Source: Cyanobacterium stanieri LEGE 03274 (GTDB taxonomy: Bacteria; Cyanobacteriota; Cyanobacteriia; Cyanobacteriales; Cyanobacteriaceae). From it: DNA of 64,000 nucleotides. The position numbers and the translations under genes were made by a program. Of the stretch, positions 37,103 to 45,369 are shown piece after piece. The notes beneath the pieces are model-generated. The model ran no database searches. It was not told the origin of the DNA and saw only the letters and a list, made by a program, of their open reading frames with translations. Location: positions 1 through 64,000 of the forward strand of contig NZ_JADEWC010000012.1 in NCBI RefSeq assembly GCF_015207825.1, read 5' to 3'. How positions within the stretch are numbered: position 1 is the first letter of the stretch; every line of letters begins with the position of its first letter.

Positions 37103-38341
37103 ATGAGTGCAGAAATTATTTGTATTGGTACAGAAATTTTACTGGGAGATATTCTTAACAGTAATGCTCAATATTTAGCCCAAGAATTAGCAAAACTGGG
37201 TATTCCCCATTATTATCAAACCGTAGTGGGTGATAATTTAAACCGTATTCATCATGTTATTAAAACAGCCCTAGAAAGGTCATCGATTTTAATTTTTACA
37301 GGGGGTTTAGGCCCTACCCCAGATGATTTGACAACCGAGGCGATCGCCTCTTATTTTCAGACTAAAATGATCGAAGATGGGGAAATTATCGAAGATATAA
37401 AAATAAAATTTGCCCACAGGGGCAGAGAAATGACACCCAACAATCGTAAACAAGCCCTTATTCCCCAAGGGGCGTTAGTGTTACCCAACAAAACAGGCAC
37501 AGCACCAGGAATGATGTGGGAAAAAGAAGATAAAATTATTTTAACCTTCCCGGGTGTACCCTCAGAAATGAAACAGATGTGGCAAGATACCGCCGTGCCT
37601 TTTCTCAAAACCAAAGGTTGGGGGCAGGAAATTATCTATAGTCAAATGATGCGTTTTCGGGGCATTGGAGAATCTTCCCTAGCCCAAAAAGTCAACCACT
37701 TGTTTGATTTAACTAACCCCACCGTTGCCCCCTACGCTTCCCATGGGGAGGTAAAATTAAGGGTATCCACCAAAGCAAAAAACCCTGAGGAAGCAAGAAA
37801 AATAATTCAACCTATCACCGAGGAAATCAAAGCCATTGCAGGGCAAGATTATTTTGGCAGTGATAGCGATACCTTAGCTTCTGTGGTGGGTAATATCTTA
37901 AAACAAAAAGGAGAAACCATTTCCGTTGCCGAGTCTTGCACAGGGGGCGGTTTAGGGGCTATGTTAACCGACATTGAGGGCAGTTCGGAATATTTCATGG
38001 GGGGGATCATTGCCTACAGTAACGAGGTAAAAATGAAGCTCCTAGGGGTGTCTGAGGACGATTTAAATAAGGAAGGGGCAGTAAGTGCCATGGTGGCAGA
38101 GCAAATGGCGATCGGAGTTCGGGAAAAGTTAGGCACGGATTGGGGTATTGGTATTACAGGCATTGCAGGGCCTGGGGGTGGCACGGAGTCTAAGCCCGTG
38201 GGTTTGGTTTATATCGGTATTGCTTCGGCTAAAGGAGAAGTATTTAGTTATGGTGATACTTATGGTAGTAATCGGGGCAGATATTTAGTACGTTATTTAT
38301 CGGCTTGTAATGCCCTTGATAAGTTAAGGAGAATGCTTTAA
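37103..38341 (+). CDS. cinA: CinA-like protein (MoCF domain plus nicotinamide-nucleotide amidase)
   Basis: A 412-residue two-domain protein. The N-terminal MoCF/MoaB-like domain (1-170) has AEIICIGTEILLGDILNSN, FTGGLGPTPDDLTTEAI and FPGVPSEMKQMW. The C-terminal CinA domain (about 255-412) has ISVAESCTGGGLGAMLTDIEGSS and GIGITGIAGPGGGTESKPVGLVYIG, the pyridine-nucleotide amidase active site. It is thought to recycle NMN or act in ADP-ribose hydrolysis. Its stop codon TAA (38339-38341) overlaps TTA, the reverse-strand stop of a truncated copy of the ABC-exporter gene end (see 38338-38439). Confidence 0.93.
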   Translation: MSAEIICIGTEILLGDILNSNAQYLAQELAKLGIPHYYQTVVGDNLNRIHHVIKTALERSSILIFTGGLGPTPDDLTTEAIASYFQTKMIEDGEIIEDIKIKFAHRGREMTPNNRKQALIPQGALVLPNKTGTAPGMMWEKEDKIILTFPGVPSEMKQMWQDTAVPFLKTKGWGQEIIYSQMMRFRGIGESSLAQKVNHLFDLTNPTVAPYASHGEVKLRVSTKAKNPEEARKIIQPITEEIKAIAGQDYFGSDSDTLASVVGNILKQKGETISVAESCTGGGLGAMLTDIEGSSEYFMGGIIAYSNEVKMKLLGVSEDDLNKEGAVSAMVAEQMAIGVREKLGTDWGIGITGIAGPGGGTESKPVGLVYIGIASAKGEVFSYGDTYGSNRGRYLVRYLSACNALDKLRRML

Positions 38342-38439
38342 TGGGCTATACCCACAGAGTCAAGATACATATCAATGGCGGTGGTGGTATCTCCATCAAA
38401 GGCAACAGTACCGTTTTTTAGCCATATGGTGCGATCGCA
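38338..38439 (-). pseudogene. 102-bp duplicate of the 3' end of the exporter ATPase gene
   Basis: Bases 38338-38439 match 39208-39309 at 100 of 102 positions (differences at 38389 and 38421), offset 870 bp. In the intact gene this segment encodes the last 33 residues plus stop of the ABC ATPase. Identity stops at GCGATCGCA: the base after it differs, so the junction lies one base past a HIP1 octamer. The left end is the TTAA where cinA and the remnant stop overlap. Confidence 0.9.
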
Positions 38440-38507
38440 TCTTATTTTGAGATTAAACAGAAATTATTGAAGATACAATAAAAAAAAGGTTGAAAGGAGT
38501 GGTTAAT

Positions 38508-39146
38508 ATGTTTCTCCAAGAAAAAGTCAGTGATGATTTGAAACCAGAAGAAAAGTTAATAAGTTTAGAAGAGTTTCTTAACTGGTATCCTGATGGTTTT
38601 TATGGTCGATTTGAGTTACGTAATGGAGTTATTGTTAAAATGCAACCCACCGGCACCCATGAGCAAGTAGCTGGTTTTATAGCCTCAAAATTATCCGTCT
38701 ATATCGAACGTTTTAGTTTGCCCTTGTTTATTCCCCGACAAGGATTAATTAAAGCCATAGATACCGATAAATCTGCTTATATTCCAGACGTGATGGTATT
38801 AGACAACGATTGTGTCAAAAATGATGAACCCATGTGGAAAAAACGCTCGACCATTACTCAGGGAAAAACTGTTAAATTAGCCATAGAAGTTGTTAGCACC
38901 AATTGGCAAGATGATTATTTAACGAAGTTAGGGGAGTATGAAAAATTAGGAATTGAGGAATATTGGATTATTGATTATTTGGGTTTGGGGGGAAGGCGTT
39001 ACATTGGCAATCCAAAGCAACCAACTATTTCTATTTGTCACTTGGTAGAAGATGAATACACTATGGAGTCATTTAAAAATCAAGATGTTATCAAATCTCA
39101 GTTGTTTCCTGAACTTAATTTAACCGCTGAAAAATTTTCGAGGTAG
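38508..39146 (+). CDS. Uma2-family PD-(D/E)XK-type protein
   Basis: A 212-residue protein of the Uma2 family (restriction-endonuclease-like fold), which is highly expanded in cyanobacteria and has no firm biological role. The visible core is ISLEEFLNWYPDGFYGRFELRNGVIV (with a conserved Glu), then IPDVMVLDND with the catalytic-type Asp, and VKLAIEVVSTNWQDDYLTKLGEYEKLGIEEYWIIDYLG with the ExV..S and KLxEYxxxGIxEYW signature. All expected active-site residues are present. The ATG at 38508 has AAAGGAG 8 bases upstream, so the upstream TTG at 38490 is rejected. It lies in the 768-bp segment between the two 102-bp copies. Confidence 0.88.
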   Translation: MFLQEKVSDDLKPEEKLISLEEFLNWYPDGFYGRFELRNGVIVKMQPTGTHEQVAGFIASKLSVYIERFSLPLFIPRQGLIKAIDTDKSAYIPDVMVLDNDCVKNDEPMWKKRSTITQGKTVKLAIEVVSTNWQDDYLTKLGEYEKLGIEEYWIIDYLGLGGRRYIGNPKQPTISICHLVEDEYTMESFKNQDVIKSQLFPELNLTAEKFSR

Positions 39147-39207
39147 GGCAATAATATCTTTTATGGTTTTAAGACATTAAGTATTACAAATTAGGTGTTA
39201 GGTAACA

Positions 39208-39309
39208 TTAATGGGCTATACCCACAGAGTCAAGATACATATCAATGGCGGTGGTGGTGTCTCCATCAAAGGCAACAGTACCGTTTTTTAACCATATGGT
39301 GCGATCGCA
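39208..39309 (-). repeat. Right copy of the 102-bp direct repeat (in-frame gene end)
   Basis: This is the copy that supplies the working 3' end of the ATPase gene; see 38338-38439 for the remnant. A HIP1 octamer sits at 39301-39308. Confidence 0.9.
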
Positions 39310-39951
39310 CAGATCCTTTACAGACTCCAAACTGTGGGATACAAATAAAATGGTACTACTTTTTTCCCACAGAGATTCAATTCTTTGATGGGATTTTTGA
39401 GAAAATCTAGCATCTCCCACCGATAACACCTCATCCAAAATTAATATATCAGGTTGCACATCCGTTGCGATCGCAAAACCCAACCTCGCCATCATCCCCG
39501 ATGACAAACCCTTAACAGGAATATGAGCATAATCCATTAATTCTGCAAAATCAAGAATTTCAGGGGTTCGAACCTTCATTTCCTGACGAGAATAACCCAA
39601 CAACACCCCATAAAGAATAATATTATCCTGCACCGTCATATCAGGATTAAAACCCGCCCCTAACTCAATCAAAGGAGCAATATTCCCCCTAACCCTCACC
39701 GTGCCTTGGGTGGGCGGTAAAATTCCACAAATAACCTTCAATAAAGTTGACTTTCCCGCACCATTAGAGCCAATAATGCCTATTTTCTGCCCCGACTTGA
39801 TAGTTAAATCAATATTGTTTAAAACCCTTTTCTTGCTTGGTTTCGTATATTTACCCTGTAAAAAAGAAAAAATAGTCTTCTTTAAATCATAATTAAATTC
39901 CTCTTGGGTTCTTCTCCACAACTCTACATTATCTAATCTAATAATTTCCAT
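39208..39951 (-). CDS. ABC exporter ATPase, polysaccharide/teichoic-acid type (Wzt/TagH-like)
   Basis: A 247-residue nucleotide-binding subunit. Walker A GSNGAGKSTLLK lies near residues 59-70, the signature KGLSSGMMARLGFAIA near 144-159, and Walker B DILILDEVLSVGD near 167-179. The family-typical GSNGAGKSTLLKVICGI and IELGAGFNPDMTVQDN place it with exporters of O-antigen, capsule or teichoic acid. It lacks the C-terminal carbohydrate-binding domain of long Wzt proteins. It follows the permease gene by 33 bases on the same strand. Its final 33 codons are duplicated on the far side of the Uma2 gene. Confidence 0.9.
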   Translation of the reverse strand: MEIIRLDNVELWRRTQEEFNYDLKKTIFSFLQGKYTKPSKKRVLNNIDLTIKSGQKIGIIGSNGAGKSTLLKVICGILPPTQGTVRVRGNIAPLIELGAGFNPDMTVQDNIILYGVLLGYSRQEMKVRTPEILDFAELMDYAHIPVKGLSSGMMARLGFAIATDVQPDILILDEVLSVGDARFSQKSHQRIESLWEKSSTILFVSHSLESVKDLCDRTIWLKNGTVAFDGDTTTAIDMYLDSVGIAH

Positions 39952-39984
39952 TGATGAGCAAAAATAAAAACATCTAATTTTTGT

Positions 39985-40812
39985 TTAAAGTAAATCAATA
40001 AAAGCTGATTTACACCGTTGAAAAAAGAACCAACCAAAAGCAAGAATAATTATACCACCCAAAAAACTTCTCGCAAAAGATTCCATAGTAGGAATAGTTG
40101 ATTGTAAACTAATTTCCCTCAAACTTTCAATGATCGGCACTAAAGGATTAAGGTGTAAAAAAGGTTGTATATTTTCCGGTACAATTTCCGCAGGATAAAA
40201 CACAGGGCTAGTAATCCAGAGAATAAAAGTAGCAATTTCGTAAAAATAGCCCAAATCCCGAAAAAATACATATAGGGCAGCCATGAACAACCCAACCCCC
40301 GTACATACCAAAACTAAAGCAAGAAATGGTATTAACAACAAAGGTATATAAAAAATATTCTGGGAATTAACCAAAGTTACAATGGCAAGGAGAGGAAAAG
40401 AGCCAACTAAAAATTGAAATACATTAACCCCAATCATCGTCAGGGGAAATACAGGCAAAGGTAAACGAATCTTGTTAAGTAAACTTCCATTGGCTACAAT
40501 ACTTCCTAAGGCTTGGCTAGTAGAACCACTAAAAAAATTAGTAATTAATAACCCTGTAAAAGCAGCCAAGGTATAGTTAATAATCGAATCTCCATAATAG
40601 GAAGCAAAGGTAGCCCCGAAAATAGCTGTATATAATCCCGTCATGGTTAAAGGGTTTAATAATGACCAATATACCCCTAAAAAAGAACCTCTGTAGCGGG
40701 TATGGAGATTTTGAGGTATCAAAACAGCTAACAATTCTTGGTATCGTTTGGCCGTTGACCAAAAAGATGTTTTTTGTAATACTAGCCAATGCTTTTTGAG
40801 AGCTACAACCAT
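39985..40812 (-). CDS. ABC-2 type polysaccharide exporter permease (Wzm/TagG-like)
   Basis: A 275-residue membrane protein with six hydrophobic segments. The start PQNLHTRYRGSFLGVYWSLLNPL is the typical Wzm/TagG N-terminal interface helix. Later segments include FRDLGYFYEIATFILWITSPVFYP and LNPLVPIIESLREI. With the downstream ATPase it forms an exporter for a lipid-linked or undecaprenyl-linked polysaccharide. No glycosyltransferase genes are adjacent, so the cargo is unknown. ATG at 40812. The upstream spacer separates it from divergent prmC. Confidence 0.9.
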   Translation of the reverse strand: MVVALKKHWLVLQKTSFWSTAKRYQELLAVLIPQNLHTRYRGSFLGVYWSLLNPLTMTGLYTAIFGATFASYYGDSIINYTLAAFTGLLITNFFSGSTSQALGSIVANGSLLNKIRLPLPVFPLTMIGVNVFQFLVGSFPLLAIVTLVNSQNIFYIPLLLIPFLALVLVCTGVGLFMAALYVFFRDLGYFYEIATFILWITSPVFYPAEIVPENIQPFLHLNPLVPIIESLREISLQSTIPTMESFARSFLGGIIILAFGWFFFQRCKSAFIDLL

Positions 40813-40930
40813 GAAGTAATTTAGTACAAAAGGATTAACGGTGAAAATGTCTGAAAATCATTGTATCTTACATTAGGTTAATCTGAGTTCGGGATAAAAT
40901 TTATAGTCTTCAAATTCAAAATATATTTTT

Positions 40931-41827
40931 ATGGATGAAATAATAATTTCTGGGAAAGATTTATTTTCTTGGTATCAAGAAACAGTTTTCAATGCTAAAA
41001 AATACAATATATCCATAGAAGAATTACATTATCTTTTAGCTGAACTCACCGAATTAGATGCCTTGAGTATTAAATTAAAAAATTATCAATATAGGCAACA
41101 AATTTTCAGCCAGAAAAGTTTATCAGATTTAGCAAAAATATGGCAATTAAGAACCGAAAAAAGATACCCCATTCAATATCTAGTCGGTAAATGTTATTGG
41201 CGAGATTTAGAATTAAAAGTAACCCCCGATGTCTTAATTCCTCGCCCTGAAACTGAATTAATTATTGATATTGCTTTAGAGATTACCAAAGAATATCCTC
41301 AACTAAAAACAGGACATTGGGCTGATTTAGGTACAGGAAGCGGTGCGATCGCCCTTAGCCTAGCCAAAACCTTTCCCCAAGCCACAATCCACGCCATCGA
41401 TCAAAGCTCCAACGCCCTCTCAATCGCCACAGAAAACGCCCACAACCTCGGTCTAAAAGAAAAAATCACTTTTCACCACGGAAGTTGGTTTGAACCCATC
41501 TCCCATCTTAAATACACCCTTTCTGGCATACTTTCTAACCCCCCTTACATCCCCTCCCATATAGTCCCAACCCTACAACCAGAAGTTGCCAACCATGAAC
41601 CAACCAGCGCCCTAGATGGAGGAAAAGACGGCCTAGAAGACATTAAAATAATTATCAATCAAGCCCCAGAATATTTACAAAAAAACGGACTACTAATCAT
41701 CGAAATAATGGCAGGACAAGCCCCCCAAGTATGTAAAATATTAGAATCAAACCATCAATATCACTCCATAAAAACCCATGCCGACTTAGCCAAAATTCCC
41801 AGGTTTATCATCGCCCAAAAACATTGA
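40931..41827 (+). CDS. prmC: Release factor glutamine methyltransferase
   Basis: A 298-residue SAM enzyme that N5-methylates the GGQ glutamine of peptide release factors. The N-terminal helical domain contains YLVGKCYWRDLELKVTPDVLIPRPETE, the PrmC signature. The SAM loop is DLGTGSGAIALSLA (about residues 138-151), and NPPYIPS near 200 is the catalytic NPPY motif. The C-terminus has LDGGKDGLEDIKIIINQAPEYL. The base composition of the second half is richer in C than its surroundings but codon use is normal. The gene diverges from the exporter permease. Confidence 0.94.
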   Translation: MDEIIISGKDLFSWYQETVFNAKKYNISIEELHYLLAELTELDALSIKLKNYQYRQQIFSQKSLSDLAKIWQLRTEKRYPIQYLVGKCYWRDLELKVTPDVLIPRPETELIIDIALEITKEYPQLKTGHWADLGTGSGAIALSLAKTFPQATIHAIDQSSNALSIATENAHNLGLKEKITFHHGSWFEPISHLKYTLSGILSNPPYIPSHIVPTLQPEVANHEPTSALDGGKDGLEDIKIIINQAPEYLQKNGLLIIEIMAGQAPQVCKILESNHQYHSIKTHADLAKIPRFIIAQKH

Positions 41828-41967
41828 ATTTCATCAAAGTGTTAAATTTCCCAACTTAACTTGAATTCAGGATATAGTTTATGGTCTTAGGTATCAACTA
41901 TCAGATATTAGGTGAAAGAATTTACCTAGAAATGTATTTATACAGACTCACTGAATCAAAATATACT

Positions 41968-42024
41968 TTAGTTCAATTTATTGAACAAAGTACCATTAGC
42001 CTTGTAATTCATTACAAGGTGGGG
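41968..42024 (+). repeat. Dispersed double-palindrome element, variant copy
   Basis: TTAGTTCAATTTATTGAACA, the linker AAGTACCATTAG, then palindrome 2 in the variant form CCTTGTAATT/CATTACAAGG, followed by TGGGGC. Both arms changed together (CCGTG to CCTTG, CACGG to CAAGG), so base pairing is kept. The rest of the 41828-42194 gap holds the purF 5' region, with GAAGAG ahead of the ATG and no other gene. Confidence 0.75.
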
Positions 42025-42194
42025 CAACTGACATATTAACAAATATATAATATCCCCATGAACTCAACAGATCACCTCAAATCTTGATTAAGAATAGGTT
42101 AAAGAAAATAATCGGAAAAACATTAAACAATGGTAAAATGAAACAGAGAATAACTATCACCCGAGCCGAGTAAGTAGGAAGAGAAAAGTTAAAC

Positions 42195-43640
42195 ATGAAC
42201 TCTAACCATCAACTAGAATACCGTCCAGATAAACCAGAAGAAGCCTGTGGTGTATTTGGTATTTATGCCCCCGAAGAAAACGTCGCCAAATTAACCTATT
42301 TTGGACTTTATGCCCTACAACACCGAGGACAAGAATCCGCAGGAATCGCCACCTTTGACGGGGAAAACTGCTATTGTTACAAAGACATGGGCTTAGTCTC
42401 CCAAGTATTTAACGAATCCATTCTCTCCAACCTTGCCGGACAAATAGCCGTAGGCCATACCCGTTATTCCACCACAGGATCAAGTTTACAAGCCAACGCT
42501 CAACCAGCAGTAATTGACACAAGGCTGGGTAAATTAGCCCTTGCCCATAACGGTAACCTCGTTAACGCCGTTGATTTGCGCACCGAATTAATTAAAAGAG
42601 ATTGTCAGTTTATCACCACCACCGATTCAGAAATGATCGCTATCATGATTGGTAGTGAAGTAGATAAAGGCAAAGACTGGTTAGACGCTTCCATTAGTGC
42701 CTTTTCTTGGTGTAAAGGAGCTTATAGCCTTGTCATCGGTACACCCCAAGGGATTATCGGTGCAAGGGATGCTAACGGTATTCGTCCCCTAGTCATTGGT
42801 GCATTACAAGAAGAAAATACCACCCGTTACGTTTTAGCATCGGAAACCTGTGCGCTCGACATCATTGGAGCAGAATATGTTAGAGATGTTGAACCAGGAG
42901 AATTAGTTTGGATTACCGATGAGGGTTTATCCTCCTATCATTGGGCAACCCCTGAACACAAATTATGTGTCTTTGAAATGATTTATTTTGCCCGTCCCGA
43001 TAGTATCATGGGTAATGAAAGTTTATATGCCTATCGTCTCAGATTAGGGGAACAACTGGCCAAAGAATCCCTCGTAGATGTAGATTTAGTCATGGGTGTA
43101 CCCGATTCAGGAATCCCCGCTGCGATCGGCTATTCTCGTCAAAGTGGCATTACCTACCAGGAAGGATTAATAAAAAATCGTTACGTAGGCAGAACATTTA
43201 TTCAACCAACCCAACATATGAGGGAACATGGTATCAGAATGAAACTTAATCCCCTCAAGGATGTCTTGGAAGATAAAAGAATTTTGATTATTGATGATTC
43301 CATCGTTAGGGGTACAACTAGCCGTAAAATTGTCAGGGCTTTGAGGGATGCAGGGGCAAAAGAAGTACATATGAAAATTTCTTCTCCTCCCGTTACCCAT
43401 CCTTGTTTTTATGGTATCGATACCGATAGTCAAGATCACCTCATCGCGGCTAAAATGTCGGTGAAAGAAATTGAAAAACAAATTGAAGTCGATTCCCTAA
43501 CTTATCTTTCTGAAGAGGGTATGTTGAAGGTAACAAAGGAAAATCCTTTACATTTTTGTACTGCTTGTTTTAATGGTAATTATCCCATTACTATTCCTGA
43601 TGAAATTAAACGTTCTAAATTAGTTTTAGAAAAAGCCTAG
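42195..43640 (+). CDS. purF: Amidophosphoribosyltransferase
   Basis: A 481-residue enzyme for the first step of purine synthesis, converting PRPP and glutamine to phosphoribosylamine. A propeptide (residues 1-17) precedes catalytic Cys18 (EEACGVFGIY). The glutaminase domain has HTRYSTTGSS and HNGNLVN. The PRPP motif is ILIIDDSIVRGTTS near 366-379. Cysteines in CVFEMIYF, HPCFYGID and FCTACFNGNYP fit the [4Fe-4S]-containing type. In many cyanobacteria purF follows purL; here it is alone, with a palindromic repeat on either side. Confidence 0.96.
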   Translation: MNSNHQLEYRPDKPEEACGVFGIYAPEENVAKLTYFGLYALQHRGQESAGIATFDGENCYCYKDMGLVSQVFNESILSNLAGQIAVGHTRYSTTGSSLQANAQPAVIDTRLGKLALAHNGNLVNAVDLRTELIKRDCQFITTTDSEMIAIMIGSEVDKGKDWLDASISAFSWCKGAYSLVIGTPQGIIGARDANGIRPLVIGALQEENTTRYVLASETCALDIIGAEYVRDVEPGELVWITDEGLSSYHWATPEHKLCVFEMIYFARPDSIMGNESLYAYRLRLGEQLAKESLVDVDLVMGVPDSGIPAAIGYSRQSGITYQEGLIKNRYVGRTFIQPTQHMREHGIRMKLNPLKDVLEDKRILIIDDSIVRGTTSRKIVRALRDAGAKEVHMKISSPPVTHPCFYGIDTDSQDHLIAAKMSVKEIEKQIEVDSLTYLSEEGMLKVTKENPLHFCTACFNGNYPITIPDEIKRSKLVLEKA

Positions 43641-43682
43641 TACCATTTATTAATGATAGATAATTGATAATACCAAAGGCCA

Positions 43683-43800
43683 TATATCAAGTCCCTTTGA
43701 TTACTTATAAATTAGCAATATCAATATCTTAGTTCAATAAATTGAACGAACTATCGTTAGCCGTGTAATTCATTACACGGTAGGGCTGCTCGAAGTTGAT
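43683..43800 (+). repeat. Dispersed double-palindrome element, complete copy
   Basis: ATATCAAGTCCCTTTGATTA (left module), AGCAATATCAATATC, TTAGTTCAATAAATTGAACG, the linker AACTATCGTTAG, palindrome CCGTGTAATT/CATTACACGG (43761-43780), then TAGGG...CGAAG. It occupies the spacer between purF and the nuclease gene. Confidence 0.8.
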
Positions 43801-43843
43801 AGAATATACCCACAGCAAAAAACATTAAGGATGTTATATCATC

Positions 43844-44632
43844 GTGAAAATTTATCAATCCTTATCACAAAACCATCTCAACCTCTTTGAAACTTGCCCT
43901 CCATTATTTCAAAAAAAATATTTAGAACAAATTAGTTTTCTCCCCAGTGTTATCCAAGAAGAAAGAAGCGAATGGGGAAAAAAGTTTCATCTTTTAATGC
44001 AACAATATAATCTTGGCTTACCCCTAGATAATTTTGATTATGATGACGTTACCTTTCAACAATCTTTACAAGCATTAATTGCCGAGACTCAGAATATTTG
44101 GACATCTTCTGAGGTGTTATCACGGGAAGCAGAATATAAATTGCAATTAAAGTTTAATAATTATATTTTTACCGTTATTTATGACCTCTTAATTTTATAC
44201 AAAGACCGAGGGATTATTTATGATTGGAAAACATTTTTACAACCTGAAAATGAAAAGAAGCTAATTAATAATTGGCAAACAAAATTATATCTATACGTAT
44301 TAACAGAGAAGATGAATTATAAACCTTCTCAATTAAGTATAACTTATTGGTTTGTTAAGTTACCCCATAAAACTCAGAGTCTGACGATTAAATATAATGA
44401 AGTGATGCACAAAAAAAATCGTCAAGAGATAGAAAATATAGTTAATCAAATAGATAAGTCTTTGAGTCATTATCTTAAGAATAATGTTGATTTTGACCAT
44501 GTTGCAAATTGTCAAAAAAAATGTCCTTATTATCAATCATTAATAGAAAATAATTTAATTAATAATTCAACTGACAAACTTGATCATTTACCCGATGACT
44601 TAGAGGAAATAAAAGAAATAAATCCTTTCTAA
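43844..44632 (+). CDS. Stand-alone PD-(D/E)XK nuclease of RecB type
   Basis: A 262-residue protein read from GTG at 43844. The N-terminal LSQNHLNLFETCPPLFQKKYLE is the RecB/AddB-like entry helix with a cysteine. EWGKKFHLLMQQY follows. REAEYKLQLKFNNYIFTVIYDLLILYKDRGIIYDWKTF carries the nuclease core, with the Asp of IYD and Asp-Trp-Lys of DWKT in the D...(D/E)xK positions. QTKLYLYVL is the motif-IV region, and CQKKCPYYQS near the end gives two more cysteines. The four-cysteine pattern recalls the Fe-S nucleases of the AddB/Cas4 type, though the first spacing is unusual. No helicase, Cas or phage gene is next to it. Biological role unknown. Confidence 0.75.
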   Translation: MKIYQSLSQNHLNLFETCPPLFQKKYLEQISFLPSVIQEERSEWGKKFHLLMQQYNLGLPLDNFDYDDVTFQQSLQALIAETQNIWTSSEVLSREAEYKLQLKFNNYIFTVIYDLLILYKDRGIIYDWKTFLQPENEKKLINNWQTKLYLYVLTEKMNYKPSQLSITYWFVKLPHKTQSLTIKYNEVMHKKNRQEIENIVNQIDKSLSHYLKNNVDFDHVANCQKKCPYYQSLIENNLINNSTDKLDHLPDDLEEIKEINPF

Positions 44633-45369
44633 TTTTACATAGCTATACGAAAGGTGAAGTCATGGAAAAAGTTGATTATGGACAATAATTAGGTTTTACT
44701 ATCTTGATGTTGTATCTATTTATAATCTCAATTCGGTAATAATTATGAGTATCCTTTAGTATCACGCTTGACGGTGAAAAGTTTACGCCAGTTTTCAAAT
44801 TGCTCAATAACACCAAGAAATGGTGAAAAATATTCTTCTCACTATTGCCCATTGCCGATTCCCTATTCCCTGCCTTAACTAAAAAATGTTATCCCGAACT
44901 CATGTTATTTATAACTATATTTTTGCCAAAATATGATTATTTGTGTGTATTTTTTGACAAATTTACTCCTTTAAAAATCTTATTTGTCAGATGATTCATC
45001 ACAGCGCACCTTAATTATTAAGAATAATGAATAGAATTTTAAAATATTCTTTAAAGTACGACAAAATTAGAACTAATCCTATACCATTAAGATAAATACA
45101 CCTGTCAAAGATTATAAAAAGATCGAAGCAAAATATCAAACTATTGTCCCTTTTATTCCCCTCGACAATTAGGAGGAATGATTTAAAATAAACCTGAAAT
45201 AACATTTCCATAGGTGAAAGCCTTAGCAACTTGTTATTTAAAAATAAATAAATCAAAAATAGGGTTTTTTTACTATTCCAAATTTTCAGCCATAATTAAG
45301 AAAATTAACACCTTTTGATCTTGACTTTGACACCAATATTAAGAACAACATAAACCAAAAGAAACAAAT
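44633..45369. other. 737-bp intergenic region with a possible structured leader before gltD
   Basis: No convincing gene; a reverse frame at 45011-45256 is A/T-rich noise. A heptamer array (ATTGCCC ATTGCCG ATTCCCT ATTCCCT) is at 44844-44871. At about 45158-45182 a hairpin can be drawn with arms ATTCCCCT and AGGAGGAAT (one bulge). It lies between CACCTG (45099) and ATAGGTG (45210), which could close a longer structure of about 120 bases. I could not match it to a known riboswitch; the glutamine riboswitch core is absent. Confidence 0.35.

Noticed and set aside
45160-45220. Glutamine riboswitch before gltD
   Set aside because: The conserved core of the glnA/downstream-peptide motif could not be found.
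45011-45256. 81-residue reverse frame before gltD
   Set aside because: Phe/Leu/Ile-rich product from A/T-rich DNA, no ribosome-binding site, no recognisable motif.
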